Assembly (NCBI GenBank): GCA_034769895.1
Contig: CM068372.1
Coordinates: forward strand, 433,335,958-433,399,957
Reading direction: 5' to 3'
From: Magicicada septendecula
Taxonomy: Eukaryota; Arthropoda; Insecta; Hemiptera; Cicadidae
Length of the DNA: 64,000 nucleotides
Made by a program: the position numbers and the translations under genes. The notes beneath the pieces are model-generated. The model was given only the letters and a program-made list of their open reading frames with translations, was not told where the DNA came from and searched no databases. This document shows positions 1 to 13,769 of the stretch, in pieces; within the stretch, counting starts at the first letter, position 1; the number at the start of each line of letters is the position of its first letter.

Positions 1-826
1 GGATACAGGTGAATGAAACTTTGTGTTAATCATTCAGATCAACGAGCTATTACTAACCATTAGCCAAGAGCAGAGAACCAGGAGCCACCATGATCTAAAA
101 GACTTCAGGACTACACCATTCTTGGATACGAAGATAATGAGGGATACCTGACCTACTTCAAACATGCTGCAACCGAGGACCTACGACTGGAATAACGCAG
201 AGCTGGAGGACATCAAAAGAGGTGACACGGAGGCAAGCCTTCCGTGCTTATGAAATACTAAATATTATATTCAACAAAAGACAATAAATTTAACCACATT
301 AAGACATTTTAAGTACTGACAGTAATTGTATACTTATAACTTGTATACTTATTCCTAGTAAAAGAGTTATAGCTCTAAAATGTAAAGCCTTATTGTTTAA
401 AAGATTAATAAAGACCATTCTTCAAATGGCAAAATTTTAAAGCTTTATATGGCGAGGTAAACATTCTTAACGTATTAGAGTAAATCCCGGATCCGGGTAT
501 TTAATTAAATTTGATGTACATCTTATTTTGAGGGGGCCTTGTAAAAGAATAAAATATAATCATCATGTAAACTGTAAGCTGTTGAAGCATATGTGTCAAG
601 AATTTTAAGTAGAGCCATTAATACAATATGTAATAAAGAGATGTCATCAGGAGTACCGACTATACTGAGTGCATAAATCAACAGTTTCCCCTTCCCAGAA
701 TCCTGTTGTATTTATTGTGTGTTGTTCTGATTAATTTTCAGCTCGTCACAAATAAGGCAGCCTGAATAATTGGCAGAACCAATTATTGCGGGTTCCCTAA
801 GTTATAACACAAGAGAAGATGTTATA
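1..826. repeat. LTR-like direct repeat, copy A (cut by window edge)
   Basis: This sequence is repeated almost base for base at 3211-4036; both copies diverge right after the shared ...agatgttata. It contains no long ORF. The arrangement (long direct repeats flanking about 2.4 kb) suggests LTRs of a non-coding retroelement, but clear TG...CA ends, primer-binding site and polypurine tract were not found, and the left end lies outside the window. A simple segmental tandem duplication is the alternative. Confidence 0.8.
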
Positions 827-3210
827 AATTGCGCAACTCTGCTTATTTGTTTAAATTTTGCAACTCCTTTGTAAAAAAAAATTTTTGTGACTTGTGTTAT
901 TTAAGAAGTAATTGTGTCCCGATAAACCCACACACACAAGCTGTTGATTTATTCACTCATGTACTTTAAAATGTGTCTAAAATCTTAAATAAAATTAAAC
1001 GATAATAATTATTATAATAGTATAATAAATAAGTAATTTAATTATTATTTAGATATAGGAATGAACATAATGTTAACTAAAGACGCCCCAAGAATACGAT
1101 ATAACATCAGGTACGTGCTTGTCAAAAAGTTCATTCATCAACATGTCGGTTTGTAAACCAAATCAGACCTGTAAATATCCTGTTCTCACCTGTACGGAAT
1201 TGTATTTGCCACCCTCTGCCAAGTTGAGTTAGACAATGCATTCACCCTCTAGTTGAGTCCCCCTTTGTAAGCAAAACAATGCCATTGTTTAAAACTAGTC
1301 TGACCTACATTCCAGCGTAACAGCTGACCGCTTAAATAGAAACTAATGTAAATGTTTAATAATCACTGTTAATAAATGTTTACCATGTACTAAAGTGTGT
1401 AGGCGATAATTGTGTATAGTGTAGTAGAGCAAATAATATTGTGACTTAAATTTCAAATAAATAAATGACTCAGTTAACCCTCCCTTGTTAAATAAAAAAA
1501 TTAAACCCCATGTCCCAAAACAGTAAACTTGTAAACTGAGCCAAATAAAAAAAAAACAAAGTAAATAAAGTGTTCTAAATAAATATGGTAAGTCGATAGG
1601 AAATAATTCTAGGTAGTTTTAAACCCCCCAAAAGTAATAATAAGGCTGAATAAATCTTAAGTTAAACTAAAGTTATGTAACGTGTAGCAGTAAATAAGAG
1701 AGAGGTAAATAATAATACGAGTAACGTTGCATAGTGAACACCCCAGTTGTGGCCAGTAAGAGAACAATAAAGCGTGTTAAGAAATTGTAGTAAGCAGCCA
1801 CGCACCCTCTCTCTATTGTGATAAACCGTTGCCTCCCTAAACAATGAATACCACCGCGCGTGAAATACAATGCATTGTGTAAAGTGTCTCCCTTCCGCAT
1901 AGTTTGTTTGGTTATTGTTAAAGAGATAATAAGAATTACCCTCGTGAGATTCCGCTTCTCTCAAGTAACTATAATCTAGAGTGGAGTATGGGATCCTCTT
2001 TAGATTATTTTAGAAGTAAGTTTATGGTATATAATCAAGAAAGAATTATATACACGTAAAGTAACAAGTCACATCGGCGCCGACTGAAAAGGATAATGAT
2101 GAGGCAGAAAGGTGCCAAGAGATCATTAATGAATGCTGAAAGCTAACTTGTAGAGTTAGAGTAAGCTGATGTCAGTCGGGCCACGATATTGTGAGTTACG
2201 AGTAATTAGGGAAATTAGTATTATAAGTTAGTACTGTAAGAAGTGAGATAAAGGGAATTTCACGAAGGAGAACATTTAAATGAGAACAAAATCATTTAAA
2301 GAAAAAAAAAAAAAAACCACCTTGCATTAATAATAAAAATTTCACACGGTACTCCCCAAGCATACTCCCGGTATATTGCTGACCAAATTATCAGGAGTCT
2401 GTGTTTCTTAAGAGGCGGAGTATGTGACGATTTCATTAAAAAAAAAAAAAAAAAAAATGTGTTAGTTAATTAAGTTGGTAATGTATAGGTTGATAAATTT
2501 TAAGTGTTTAATAAAATCTCACATTTTAACCTAAAGCGTATTGTAATCATTAAATAATAATAATAATATTTAAATAAAAAGTCTAATAATATATTAAAAG
2601 GAATACGATTGTACAAAAAGGGTAAAGCTTGTTAATTAATCCTGCATAAACAGGCGCCAACCAGAACCAACTTGTTTTCCGACCCCTTAACTAACTAAAA
2701 ATAATTGTAAATTGATTATTATTTAAATAATTAAACTAGATCACAATAATATACTTTGAAAGCTATTGTAACTAAGAATCTCTCTACTTAATTATTTAAT
2801 CTAATTTTAGTCCTTTAAATAAAAAAGAAACTAGGAACTACTTTTATGTTGAGTTGAATTCTCGCGAGATTACTACTCTCACCCCAAACTATTTTCGCCC
2901 ACTTGGAATGCAGCGGTCAACCAGTAAGCTGCGTACTGCCGATATGTGCAACGTTAAAAATAGTTTATTACAAAATGTAATTAATCCGTCAGTTAAGACA
3001 CCGAGGCATTCTTTATACTATTAAACAATGTGTTGCGTTAATGTAGTTGAACCGCGACTCATATAAATATGGTGTAAACTAGTGAGAATGAATAACTAAA
3101 ATTTAGCGCCGGTGACATCTCTTCAAAAATCTTAAAATATAATACTTATGTAATTAAAACTGTGGTAATACCATGAAGTGAAGTGCTACAATCAAACAAT
3201 CATGTGAAAT
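827..3210. other. Interior between the two 826-bp repeats; no gene seen
   Basis: AT-rich sequence with several A homopolymers (for example near 2300 and 2440). The only ORFs are short, overlap on the minus strand near 1662-1964 and look like chance ORFs. No reverse transcriptase, gag or transposase signature was found, so if the flanking repeats are LTRs this is a non-autonomous (TRIM/LARD-type) element. Confidence 0.5.
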
Positions 3211-4036
3211 GGATACAGGTGAATGAAACTTTGTGTTAATCATTCAGATCAACGAGCTATTACTAACCATTAGCCAAGAGCAGAGAACCAGGAGCCACCA
3301 TGATCTAAAAGACTTCAGGACTACACCATTCTTGGATACGAAGATAATGAGGGATACCTGACCTACTTCAAACATGCTGCAACCGAGGACCTACGACTGG
3401 AATAACGCAGAGCTGGAGGACATCAAAAGAGGTGACACGGAGGCAAGCCTTCCGTGCTTATGAAATACTAAATATTATATTCAACAAAAGACAATAAATT
3501 TAACCACATTAAGACATTTTAAGTACTGACAGTAATTGTATACTTATAACTTGTATACTTATTCCTAGTAAAAGAGTTATAGCTCTAAAATGTAAAGCCT
3601 TATTGTTTAAAAGATTAATAAAGACCATTCTTCAAATGGCAAAATTTTAAAGCTTTATATGGCGAGGTAAACATTCTTAACGTATTAGAGTAAATCCCGG
3701 ATCCGGGTATTTAATTAAATTTGATGTACATCTTATTTTGAGGGGGCCTTGTAAAAGAATAAAATATAATCATCATGTAAACTGTAAGCTGTTGAAGCAT
3801 ATGTGTCAAGAATTTTAAGTAGAGCCATTAATACAATATGTAATAAAGAGATGTCATCAGGAGTACCGACTATACTGAGTGCATAAATCAACAGTTTCCC
3901 CTTCCCAGAATCCTGTTGTATTTATTGTGTGTTGTTCTGATTAATTTTCAGCTCGTCACAAATAAGGCAGCCTGAATAATTGGCAGAACCAATTATTGCG
4001 GGTTCCCTAAGTTATAACACAAGAGAAGATGTTATA
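3211..4036. repeat. LTR-like direct repeat, copy B
   Basis: Second copy of the sequence at 1-826, in the same orientation and with no difference noticed by eye. Homology may extend left of 3211, but this cannot be tested because copy A begins at the window edge. The near identity implies a recent duplication or recent transposition. Confidence 0.8.
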
Positions 4037-7000
4037 CTACATTAAGTGTTAACAGCCGTCCATGACGTTTTGCATTTTTTAGGTTTCTAGTCACAAAAAC
4101 GACAATATAAATACAATACGATTTTTTGTAGAGCTTAGCTAAAAACCTAAGAATATTGACTGAAAGTTAAGTAAACAAGTCTTTCAAATTAAGACCCCAT
4201 ATTCTAATCTATTTAGATGTTCAACTTGAGCTCCGGGTTTAACCCTGGTTTTAAACACCAAGGTACTCCAATGTCTTTAGTACAAGGCAATGAGAACTAC
4301 TGATGACACATCATTGTATGTGCCCAATATAGAGTTCTTATGCGCGACATTCACATGTCGTCTGTCAGGCAACAGTCAAAAGAGCCAACGCAATGTACAG
4401 AAACTAGCTGGGAAGCTACTGGTGTCCATATGTGTTAATTCTATGCACACCAATTATTTCTCATAATATCAATTAATTCTACTGATATTTTCTCAGTTAC
4501 TCCGTATATTAATGTCATTTTTTCTGTTTAGTTTTTACTGTTTGTACTCTTCTAATAAAATTATTTTTTTTTACACTTCTGTTATGATATAATTGTTCAT
4601 AATTGTTAAACCGGCAAATAATTTAAGATATATGAATATTGCTTAATAATAATATCTGTATGCAGTGTTGCACTCTCACTTTTATATTGTTATATATGAT
4701 GTCTGTTAGTTACTTCTCTCCGTTAATATAGGCCTACTGCTAAATAAATTCAATTGCAATGTAACATATACACTATAATACTTGAACTCAATGGAACAAT
4801 ATACATTTGGCCGACGTGTGCGATCAATGAGTACAAAGTGTTTTTCACAGAATGGAATATTAATTATTGTTGAAGAATACAATCACGTTCCAGTAAAATG
4901 GCAAATTTTATTAGTTTTCATTATATCCCAAGTGACGGCTCTATTTAAGACTATCTTACTTTTTGTCTGTTGTTTTTGCACACACAAGCGTTCGCGCTCG
5001 ACCGGCAATGCGTTGTTTATCTGATTCATATTCTGCGTCATTATTTCTACGGTTCACAGAAGATACTAAGACATTCGTCGTTAACATATTTGAGATTGTA
5101 CTTATGGTCGACGTAATCATGATTATCACCCTTGGCTCCACGACAAGTAAGATTACTTTTCCAAGAATTTGTTGCATATCTTGCTATAGCCTACCAGTTT
5201 CTAATATGAAGCATTCCCAAGATTTATTTCACTTGATCGCTCAGCCTAATTTTTGGTCTTGCTCTGGATGTACTACCAATACTTGCTTTGACTGCTGCTT
5301 TCCTGCAGCGTTTATAAATGCTCGATGCATCTGAGTTAATTTATTTTAATAAATTTTGTGTATAAATTTTATGTCAGGGTATGGTAGAGATGGCAGAGTT
5401 TAGAACTGTAGCTCTTGCATCAAACACTTAGAAAATTATGGCGCTTAGCCATCAGTTTACAGATTAAGTTTAACACCGAGCTTTCATGCCCCTAAGTAAT
5501 TATTCGTTATAACTAACGGTGTTAAATGGAATTAACTAAAAATATTGATTGTGTCTCTAAGATTTGTTTTCATAAATTGTCATTTTCCTTTGGTATTAAT
5601 ACTATATGACGCGCATGCTTTAAAGAAGGCACGCATGATATTTTACGACTTACTTGTACTGTTATTGTTTTCAGATTGTTTCGTCAGCTGGACATCTTTG
5701 CAGCAGGCAGCGTAAGTAGAGAGAGTAACTTATACATTAAAACAATGTAATTGCACACTCTTCTTTAAGTTTTGAAATATGTGCTTGCAGTCATCAAATA
5801 GAAAATCTGTTGTTAAAAAAACTAAACTAAGCATATATTCAATATAAAATTCTATTAGGCGTTAGCAGTTGTTTGAAGTCATATATCCATATAAATTAAC
5901 TGAGAAAACTTTTAAATTAAATAACTTAGTTAACATATTAAGTAAGATAAGAGAAACTCATAACATCATTTATTTTGGATTGCTTGTCTCACTCTGTTTA
6001 TACATGGAGAACCACAATCTATATCCCCTTCCACCGATGCAATTGTGACCAGTCCCATGTTTCAGATAACCGTCTATAATTTTTCACATACCAATTTGAA
6101 CGTCTACACACAAAATTTCGTGCAGAATATTTATGGTTGCTTAAAATGTCTCTCTCATAATTTCCTTTTTAACCCTACATGATCCTTCCTTTCACAACTT
6201 CTCCTCCTTCAGAAATCCAGTACCACTTCTTTTAGTTTATCATCGTTTTTTCTTAATCTTTCAAAACGTCTATTCCACACAATATGATACTTGGTTCAAA
6301 AGAAAGTTTTACCTAAAATGTTGTTTAATTTCTATCCGATTGTCCTAAAACTATATAAATAGTTTGAAATAACAATGAGAGCACTGTACTGATATTGTGT
6401 TTAGAGTTTAGAGTCCAACACGCTTATACAGAATATACACTTTCCTTTACTCGTCTACTTTAAATCGAACACAGTATCCTCCGAAAGACTCGAAATTTGG
6501 CTGTGGGGATGAGTAAAACTTAAGTGCCAGAATTGTTTTTGTTTTTAGACATGAACATAACGGACACTATAGAATCACATGGTTTATAAATTATATATGA
6601 TGCATATTTCAATAGCATTATACGCGGCTATCAACGTTTATGTATGCATCTAATTCAGTTTTACATCTGCAAGGAAAAGTGTAAAACTTTTAGTAATGAT
6701 TGCAATATTATTCATTTGTACAGCGCTTATCATTCTGCACTAAATATTGTGACGCATCATCAGAATCTTTCAATTAGCAGCAATACTGCAAACAGTACAC
6801 ATTTTACTCAAACATATTTAATTATATAACACGTTGATACATTTCTACATCATGCGGAATGAGACACACACTGTGGACGATTAAGTATTCACAGATAAAT
6901 CGTACAGATCTCTTAATTTATTAGACGAACAACATATGCAGGACGAATAGTATGTCTATAAGTAAGACATTTTCTGTTTACCTTCAAAGTTATTTTTCAA

Positions 7001-10000
7001 GTGAAAAAATTAATGAAGCAAAATAAATTTTCTTTTAGCAAACAAGGGTGATAGAAACTGTAAGTAATAATATTAAGAACATAATATTACCTCTGATTAA
7101 GTATTCGTAATAATAAAATTTATAAATGTGACATGAAAACAGTCACATTATATTACACTGTCTTTGTTAATTAAAGCATTATTTGTTTTTGACATATGTC
7201 TACACAATTTGGTTACCTTACTTTTTAAAACTTATTACAGTTTGTTCTTGCTGAAAACACAATAGCCATAATTAATATAACTGCTATATGAGAAATATTT
7301 TAGTAGAATAGATTGATAACGGAATAAATTATGTAAAATTAATAACCAACATGAGACGTATTGAAACAATAATTACTTGTTACAGCATGTAATTATAGGA
7401 ATTGTAATTACAGCTCTTCTAATGGATAGGAAATGACAACATATATTATCTACGTGACAATATTCGTATTACAAATGTAGAAGACGTTTGACATTATCCA
7501 ATAAAAATCGTAAACGAACGGAAATGAAATATAGTACGTACATGTATTGTTAGAAATATACTATTGCACCCTACTGCTTTATTCTGTTCCATTGTCTGTC
7601 ATACTGAAAAGCTATACTTTCATGCGGAGAAAATCTTCTTACATTAAAACCTTTATTCTTTAAATGTAATTTTCTCTTTATTCGCATTTTATATGTTGCG
7701 TTCTTTATTTTGCAATAAGAATTTTCTTCCAGACATATTGTCTGCATTATCTATTATATAGAAAAATATTTTGCTAGGATTTATAATATTGTTGTGAATA
7801 AACATTTCTTTTCACCATATGTGAATATATGTTTTAACCAGGAGTCTACAACCTATGTGTACGTAACAATGTGTAGGTAATTAGATAGGATATATGCTTA
7901 GTTCTAATTTTTGTACTTCCTTGGAATACACAAACACTTATACGACAACATACTATAACAAACTACTTTCATTGATGAGACGTTCTTATTTTCAAAATTT
8001 TTTAATATAACATGCTATTATAAATATTTCCAGTTTCTCTCTTTAAGTTAAAGAACTGAAGTTATATAATTCAACTAATATTTAAATACAAGCACTTTCT
8101 CAACTAGCCAACACACGACCAGAATTTATTTTATCAGAATTAAACAGGCAAAATCTCTTCTGCATCTCAAACAGCTGTATCGCTAATAACAAAAACAGTT
8201 TTTATTAGAGAAAATTCACGCCTACTGATACAGCGTACAAGATTAGACCGTATTGTGTAATATATACTTACTGACAGTACTTGCTTACCTTTAATCGACG
8301 TTTAAAAATTCTCCACGTTAAAATTCTGCATTTTGCTGCCTGACGTTTGTTGCTTGCTTTACTGTTAGTTTCTTAAAACATTTGAAACAGATATAGTTGA
8401 GTAGAGTAATTCATTTGTAAGAATATCAACTTCATTTACAAAGAAAATATTTTTTGAGGCGTATTGTGTTCGTTTTCATTTCACGTAAAGAAGCAAACGT
8501 AATTTTTTGGTTGAAAAAAGTAACAAAAATTAAAAAAAAAATCTCAATGTTAGTAGTTGCTAATTAAATAAATTTATACAGGCAAACGTAAAACATTTAT
8601 ACACAATATAGTACCATGACTCAAATCACTTATGTAACACTATTCCCTAAATGTGAGAAAATTGTTTCTCATTAAAATGTTTAGTTATATATCAATATGA
8701 TTTCAAGTTGTTAATTTTCTTGTTGCCACATTGTTTATTTTTGAAAAAATTTATTTTATACGAGGAATTTATAAAAATGTGTCTTTATTTTGACCATACA
8801 TCAAAAGTTTCCCTCGAAAAGTCTCCCTGGTCGTAAATTGTTTTCTATAAAAGTATTTATGCCAAGCAGATTATGACCTACTCTGTATCTCATGTACCAG
8901 TTTCACGTAGAGAAACTTGCATCAAAATACTTGCTTATCTAATACCTAGAAGCTTTGTCGACACCAATTTGAAAGTTTGAACTTCAAACGATTCCATAAT
9001 GCAAAGATCAAGCAAGAAAGATGTTACGATGTTTTATTTGGAAACTGTTAGAAAAGCAGGATAATAAATCCTAAAGGTATAAACGTAATTAATTAATCAA
9101 TTTTAAAATTGGTTTCTCTTTGATGTTGTACTATACCGTGTTTCGAACATTACGATATAATTGTGTACATTTATTTTGTACCGTAAGTGTAACCATCTGG
9201 CTGGGTAGAGACAATCATGAATTGCGACATGTTATAGAATGCCATACATTTATCGACATAAGACAGAAATAGGTTTTACATCAATTTACTAATGAACACT
9301 CATGTTAACAAGTACTACGCCGTCAGACGTAATGATCCAACGCTGCTTTACCTCATCGATATACCTTGTGTTTGACTTCATTCCATGTTTGTATTGACAG
9401 TAAACATAGAATATGTCCTGTTGATTCAGCTAGTTTTCTCACTATGTCGATAACGATTTATGTAAACTGTTCAATAGAACTGTACATCACGTGTTATGAT
9501 TTATTTAGTTTAAACTTACACGATTCTCTACGAATAAAAGCGTGTTCTTAAATTATATGCATTTTTACTGATAGTTCCAACAATTTTTTTATTACGCCAA
9601 CAACTGTGTAATAAATTCCGTATGCTTCTACTAAATATATTGTATTCAGTTTTCTAAAGTTTCTTAAATTAATAAAGTCACCTTCATGTGGATTCATTGT
9701 TTGTTCGTCAAGCACAATTTGAGAAGGTGATTAATGACACATGTTGTAGTGTACACAAATATTGATTTCTCATAAACGTTGTAATTAATGTCATTTTTTT
9801 TAGGAAATTTAGTAAATAGTAATAAGCGCAAACAAACGTATTAGGACAAGCGTTGGTTGATTTCATTGGCATGTTAGTTACCTTGTAACTCTAGAATATC
9901 TGAACAAATTTTGACAAACAGTGTATCAAGTCCTTATCTAGATACTACTTATTTTATACAACATTTTTAAAACAGACTGCACTTTGGTGAAGTGGCACCC

Positions 10001-10186
10001 TTAGTTATAGGGAAGTGATGGTTACTGAAGCTATTGCTTAAAAATAAGTACTGCTTTTTTCTTGAATAAGGAAGTATTCTTTCACAAAATGTGATACTCC
10101 ATCAACGTAGTTACTATAATTAGGAAGGGGTTTCTTACAACTTAATTTTTAAAATTGTATTTTTTTAAAATTTTACAGATAAATTA
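4037..10186. other. AT-rich intergenic or intronic DNA
   Basis: About 6.1 kb with no ORF that has protein-like composition; the short ORFs at 4782-5334, 6644-6829 and 9366-9551 match no family I recognise. No tRNA or rRNA was seen. The only noteworthy signal is a possible micro-exon at 5675-5711, listed separately. Confidence 0.5.
5675..5711 (+). other. Candidate micro-exon of a host gene
   Basis: A 37-bp segment is bracketed by a pyrimidine-rich acceptor (ttgttttcag, ending at 5674) and a strong donor (gtaagtag, from 5712). It is more GC-rich than the surrounding DNA, and two of its reading frames are open. This is compatible with a short internal exon inside a large intron, but one splice-site pair alone is weak evidence. 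Confidence 0.2.
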
Positions 10187-10272
10187 CACTTTATACATAA
10201 ATAAATACATAGGTAGATAAATAGGTAGGTAAATAAATAGATAGGTGGATAAATAGATACATATATATATAT
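10187..10272. repeat. Tetranucleotide/TA microsatellite
   Basis: Imperfect (TAGA/TAAA)n repeats run into a (TA)n tract that directly abuts the left end of the Gypsy array. A (TA)n tract also abuts the right end of the array at 22814, so the retrotransposon appears to have inserted into this microsatellite. Confidence 0.8.
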
Positions 10273-12294
10273 TGCAACACATCTTTTTATGATTTCTTTC
10301 ATTATGGATTATGAGTTTTACATGGACCTGGTTAGGGTATATCATGCCAACACTTACCTGCAGTATATGGTACTTTTCTGCTTTGCCGGCTATTAGGTGT
10401 GGGATTTGGGCTTATTAGGTATCAGGTAACGAGTTGGGACGATGTGTTTCCAAAAGAATTATTTTAGGAAGCTGAGTTGTATAAATTGTGAATAAATGAA
10501 AACTACCTTTTTAGTCTATCATTCCAATGATTATAATTGTCACCCTCAAGGTGCTTATCTTTAAACAAATCATAATAATAAAAAGAATTTCAAATATTTA
10601 ACACAATTTACGGCGGGTTCCACCATTTATATTCTTTCTTGAATATTACTTTACCATATTTTCTCTAGTGATATATTGTTATAATGCTTACGTCTAACAA
10701 TCACATATTAAAATCATATATCTTAGTACATAATTTATAAGTTCCTGAAAATAAGACATACAATGCACAGTATATACACAAAACATATAACATGGAAATA
10801 TACACACATATATGGGCAGTTTCACACTGTCTGCCTGTAATTATAATTCATTTATAAAAAATCATTTTTGTTATATTGAAATAATTATTTAATAAAATGG
10901 AAATACTGAATTGATTTCATTCTATGAAATCCGTAACCCTGTTCTTTATACATGAGAAAATAAAATACGAACTTTTTAAATGAATATAACAAGGGTTATA
11001 TTTATCGTTATCTCTATGGTAATTATTATTAATATAAACACTTTTATTAAGGGTAACTCCCTTTTAATTATTCTACTCTTCAGCCTGCTTGGCTATCAAC
11101 AATAATTAATATGAAACAATAAAATTTGTGACATCTAATATCTGGATAACACTCTTAGAGCTTCTCTGCACTCTCCCTTAATTTATCACATTTAATTTAT
11201 CAAATATAATTTTTTATACAGTGCACAATCTCATGAAAACATTTGCTTAGAGTCTTTCTGCACTCTTATTAACATATTATTATAATAATCACACATTATC
11301 TAAATGTTCTGTCTTTTAGAATAAATGTCTCTATATGATATACAGTACAACATTTAAAAGTGTCTTTAGGCTTTAGTCATACCGCCTATATAATTAAATG
11401 TTTATCAATTATTTAAAACTGTTCAATTTCGCTTATAGCGGCTTTTCATTTACTTTTTGTGTTTTACAACATTATTATGAACCCTGAACCATATCAGGTC
11501 ACCTGTTTTGATGATTTCATGTTACACAGATGTACACGGGTCTCAGGCGTCGGCGTTGAGTACAGCTATTCCTCTCGAAACCTCCGTCAGCGTCGCTTAG
11601 CGGTGTATGAACAGCTAGGCTAGGCGTCGTTCCTTTATCGTCATGGACACAGCGTCTCTGGCCTCGGGTATAGTCTGATGTCCGTAGTACGTAGTTGTAG
11701 TAACTCAGGTGTCTGCCGGTCTCATTGAAGCGTCTTCTGCAGCGTATCGTTCCGTGTGTACGACTCAACGAATACTTTATGAATGAGCCAGATGCTCGTT
11801 TTGGCTCACTGTTTATAGGGCAAAGCCACGTGTGCAAATGAGTTTCTATCGGCGAATACCTCACCAATCCTTTATTTATTTAGGTAACAAAGTTGTTTGT
11901 TAGACGTGTCTTGAACACAGTTATTAGCTATGTATACACGCGATCTTTAATTAGCACCGCGAAAGGTGTGAAATAGTAAAACGCTTATAGTTCACGACAC
12001 TCTCACTATCTCGTTATGTGTTTGGTGTCTAAATAAAGCTACATTTCCGCACTATTCACTGGTCAACCTAGTTCTTCTTAATCTTTTGTCATTTTTTTAT
12101 TATTTAAGTTTTAAAACACTTCTGACATGTGCCGACAAAATTATACATATTTATGCAGGTGGACTGTTATCTGTTTTGTTTGCTATATAAAATCTTATCT
12201 ATACCCTTCTAAATGTACAATTGTAGCAGATAACGCTTATTATGCGTACTCCAGTTAGAACGATAAACATTGATAACAATGTTTCGTTATAACA
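10273..12294 (-). repeat. Gypsy LTR 1 (3' LTR of the left unit)
   Basis: 2,022 bp. On the minus strand it begins TGTTATAACG, directly after the polypurine tract, and ends GTGTTGCA. It carries a 116-codon minus-strand ORF (11517-11867) that is preserved in all three LTRs; it is not a family I know and may be non-coding. Confidence 0.93.
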
Positions 12295-12310
12295 CTCCCC
12301 CACTTGCTTT
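12295..12310 (-). other. Polypurine tract of the left Gypsy unit
   Basis: On the minus strand AAGCAAGTGGGGGAG immediately precedes the LTR start TGTTATAA. A purine tract directly before the 3' LTR is the plus-strand priming site of Ty3/Gypsy elements. The identical motif at 17556 serves the right unit. Confidence 0.85.
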
Positions 12311-12455
12311 AAAAAAAATTGTTTGTGCTTTACAGAACAACATATTTTTTTTTTTTTTTTTTAATCTATGTTTAGTACATACACAGTCAGTTATATTACA
12401 TGTTTATTAGAAAGAATATAAAATCTTATCTTAAAGTAACAATCACATATGGGTA

Positions 12456-13769
12456 TTATTGGATATAATGACGCAGAGATGACGCATGGTACTTTCCGAC
12501 GTCCTTTTTCTTCACTGGGTCATATACCATGTAGGTGTGTGGTCCTAGACGACTCCTTAGTTCATATGGGCCACAGAATAATCTGAAGAATTTCTTGGAA
12601 GTGTTTAATATACTACTTCCCACAGGATTTGTCTTTATCAATACCTTATCACCAATCTGGAATCTTGTCAATCGGTGAATTCTATTATACCGGTCTCTCC
12701 TTTTACCTGCTTGATGATATAACTGTCGTTCAGCTCTGTTTATTTTAATTTGCATTGGCAAATCTACATTATAATTTTTCGGTTTATTTATCATGTTGTG
12801 CCAGAATCTTTTAGGTATTTTATTCTCACTTAATTCTAACGGTGTGTATCCTGTAGCTTCACTATAATTGTGATTCATTGCATCTTCGAAAAATTGTAGA
12901 TAGTCAGGCCATTTACTCTGTTGATTGTAGCAATATAACCTCATGTACTTGCCTAACTCTCTATTTATTCTTTCAGCAAGATTAGTTTGTGGATGCCTTA
13001 TGGATGTAAGTACAGGTTTTATACCTTGTCTTGTCAATGCGTCCTTCCATAATTTATTACCAAACTGCTTACCTTGATCTGTCAACACTTTATCCATTTT
13101 TCCATACTTTGGTATATACTTCTGGGTGATGACGTTCAGAACAGATTTCATGGTGGGTCTTCGTACAGCATATAACTTTACTAGCTTGGTAAACACATCT
13201 ACCGTCACAATTATATGGCGGTACCCACGACTTGATCGCGGGAGTGGTCCAAGGAAATCAAGTGCAACTATATCCCCCTTCTTCTTAGTTCTGATACTCC
13301 CCATTTCAACGCAAGTGTTTAAATTCGGATGTTTGGCTGTTTGACAATCATGGCATTTCCTAACAATTATTTTAATTTTTCTGAACATATTATTACAGGT
13401 GAAGGCTTCTTTCATAGTTAAATAGCACTTCAATGGAGATGCATGAGCTAGACTACGATGACATGGCATAATTAATTGCTGTAACATGTCATGAGATAGC
13501 ACAACTTTCCAATCATAATTAATAAGCTTAAATAAAATTCCATCTTTCACACAATAATTTATAGGTAACGGATTATTTTTTATATTCTGTAATCGCTGAT
13601 CTTTATCTTGCTCTCTAGCGAGATTACGTAGTAATTCTTGTACTTCTCTCTCGGGTTTGTATGTTATGTTGCTAAGTACCCTGACATCTTGTGGTTTAGC
13701 TTCATGTGTTTCTTCTTTTTCTTCTATATAACGGCTTAAGGTATCAGCTACTTCATTGTCTTTGCCTTT
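12456..13769 (-). pseudogene. pol: Gypsy pol remnant: RNase H tail plus integrase (left unit)
   Basis: The open frame starts inside the gag 3' end with the C-terminal RNase H motif (GKDNEVADTLSR) and runs into a full integrase. Numbering from 13550, it has an H31/H36...C66/C69 zinc module, catalytic D98, D158 and E194 (DD35E spacing), and a C-terminal DNA-binding region ending near SLRHYIQ. Protease, reverse transcriptase and most of RNase H are absent, removed by one deletion that joins gag to the RNase H tail in another frame. There is no ATG at the 5' end; it would have been part of a polyprotein. It overlaps gag by about 22 bp. Not functional by itself, although the integrase core is intact. 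Confidence 0.93.

Noticed and set aside
4782..5334. Overlapping 73-123-codon ORFs on both strands
   Set aside because: No family similarity and composition like the surrounding AT-rich DNA.
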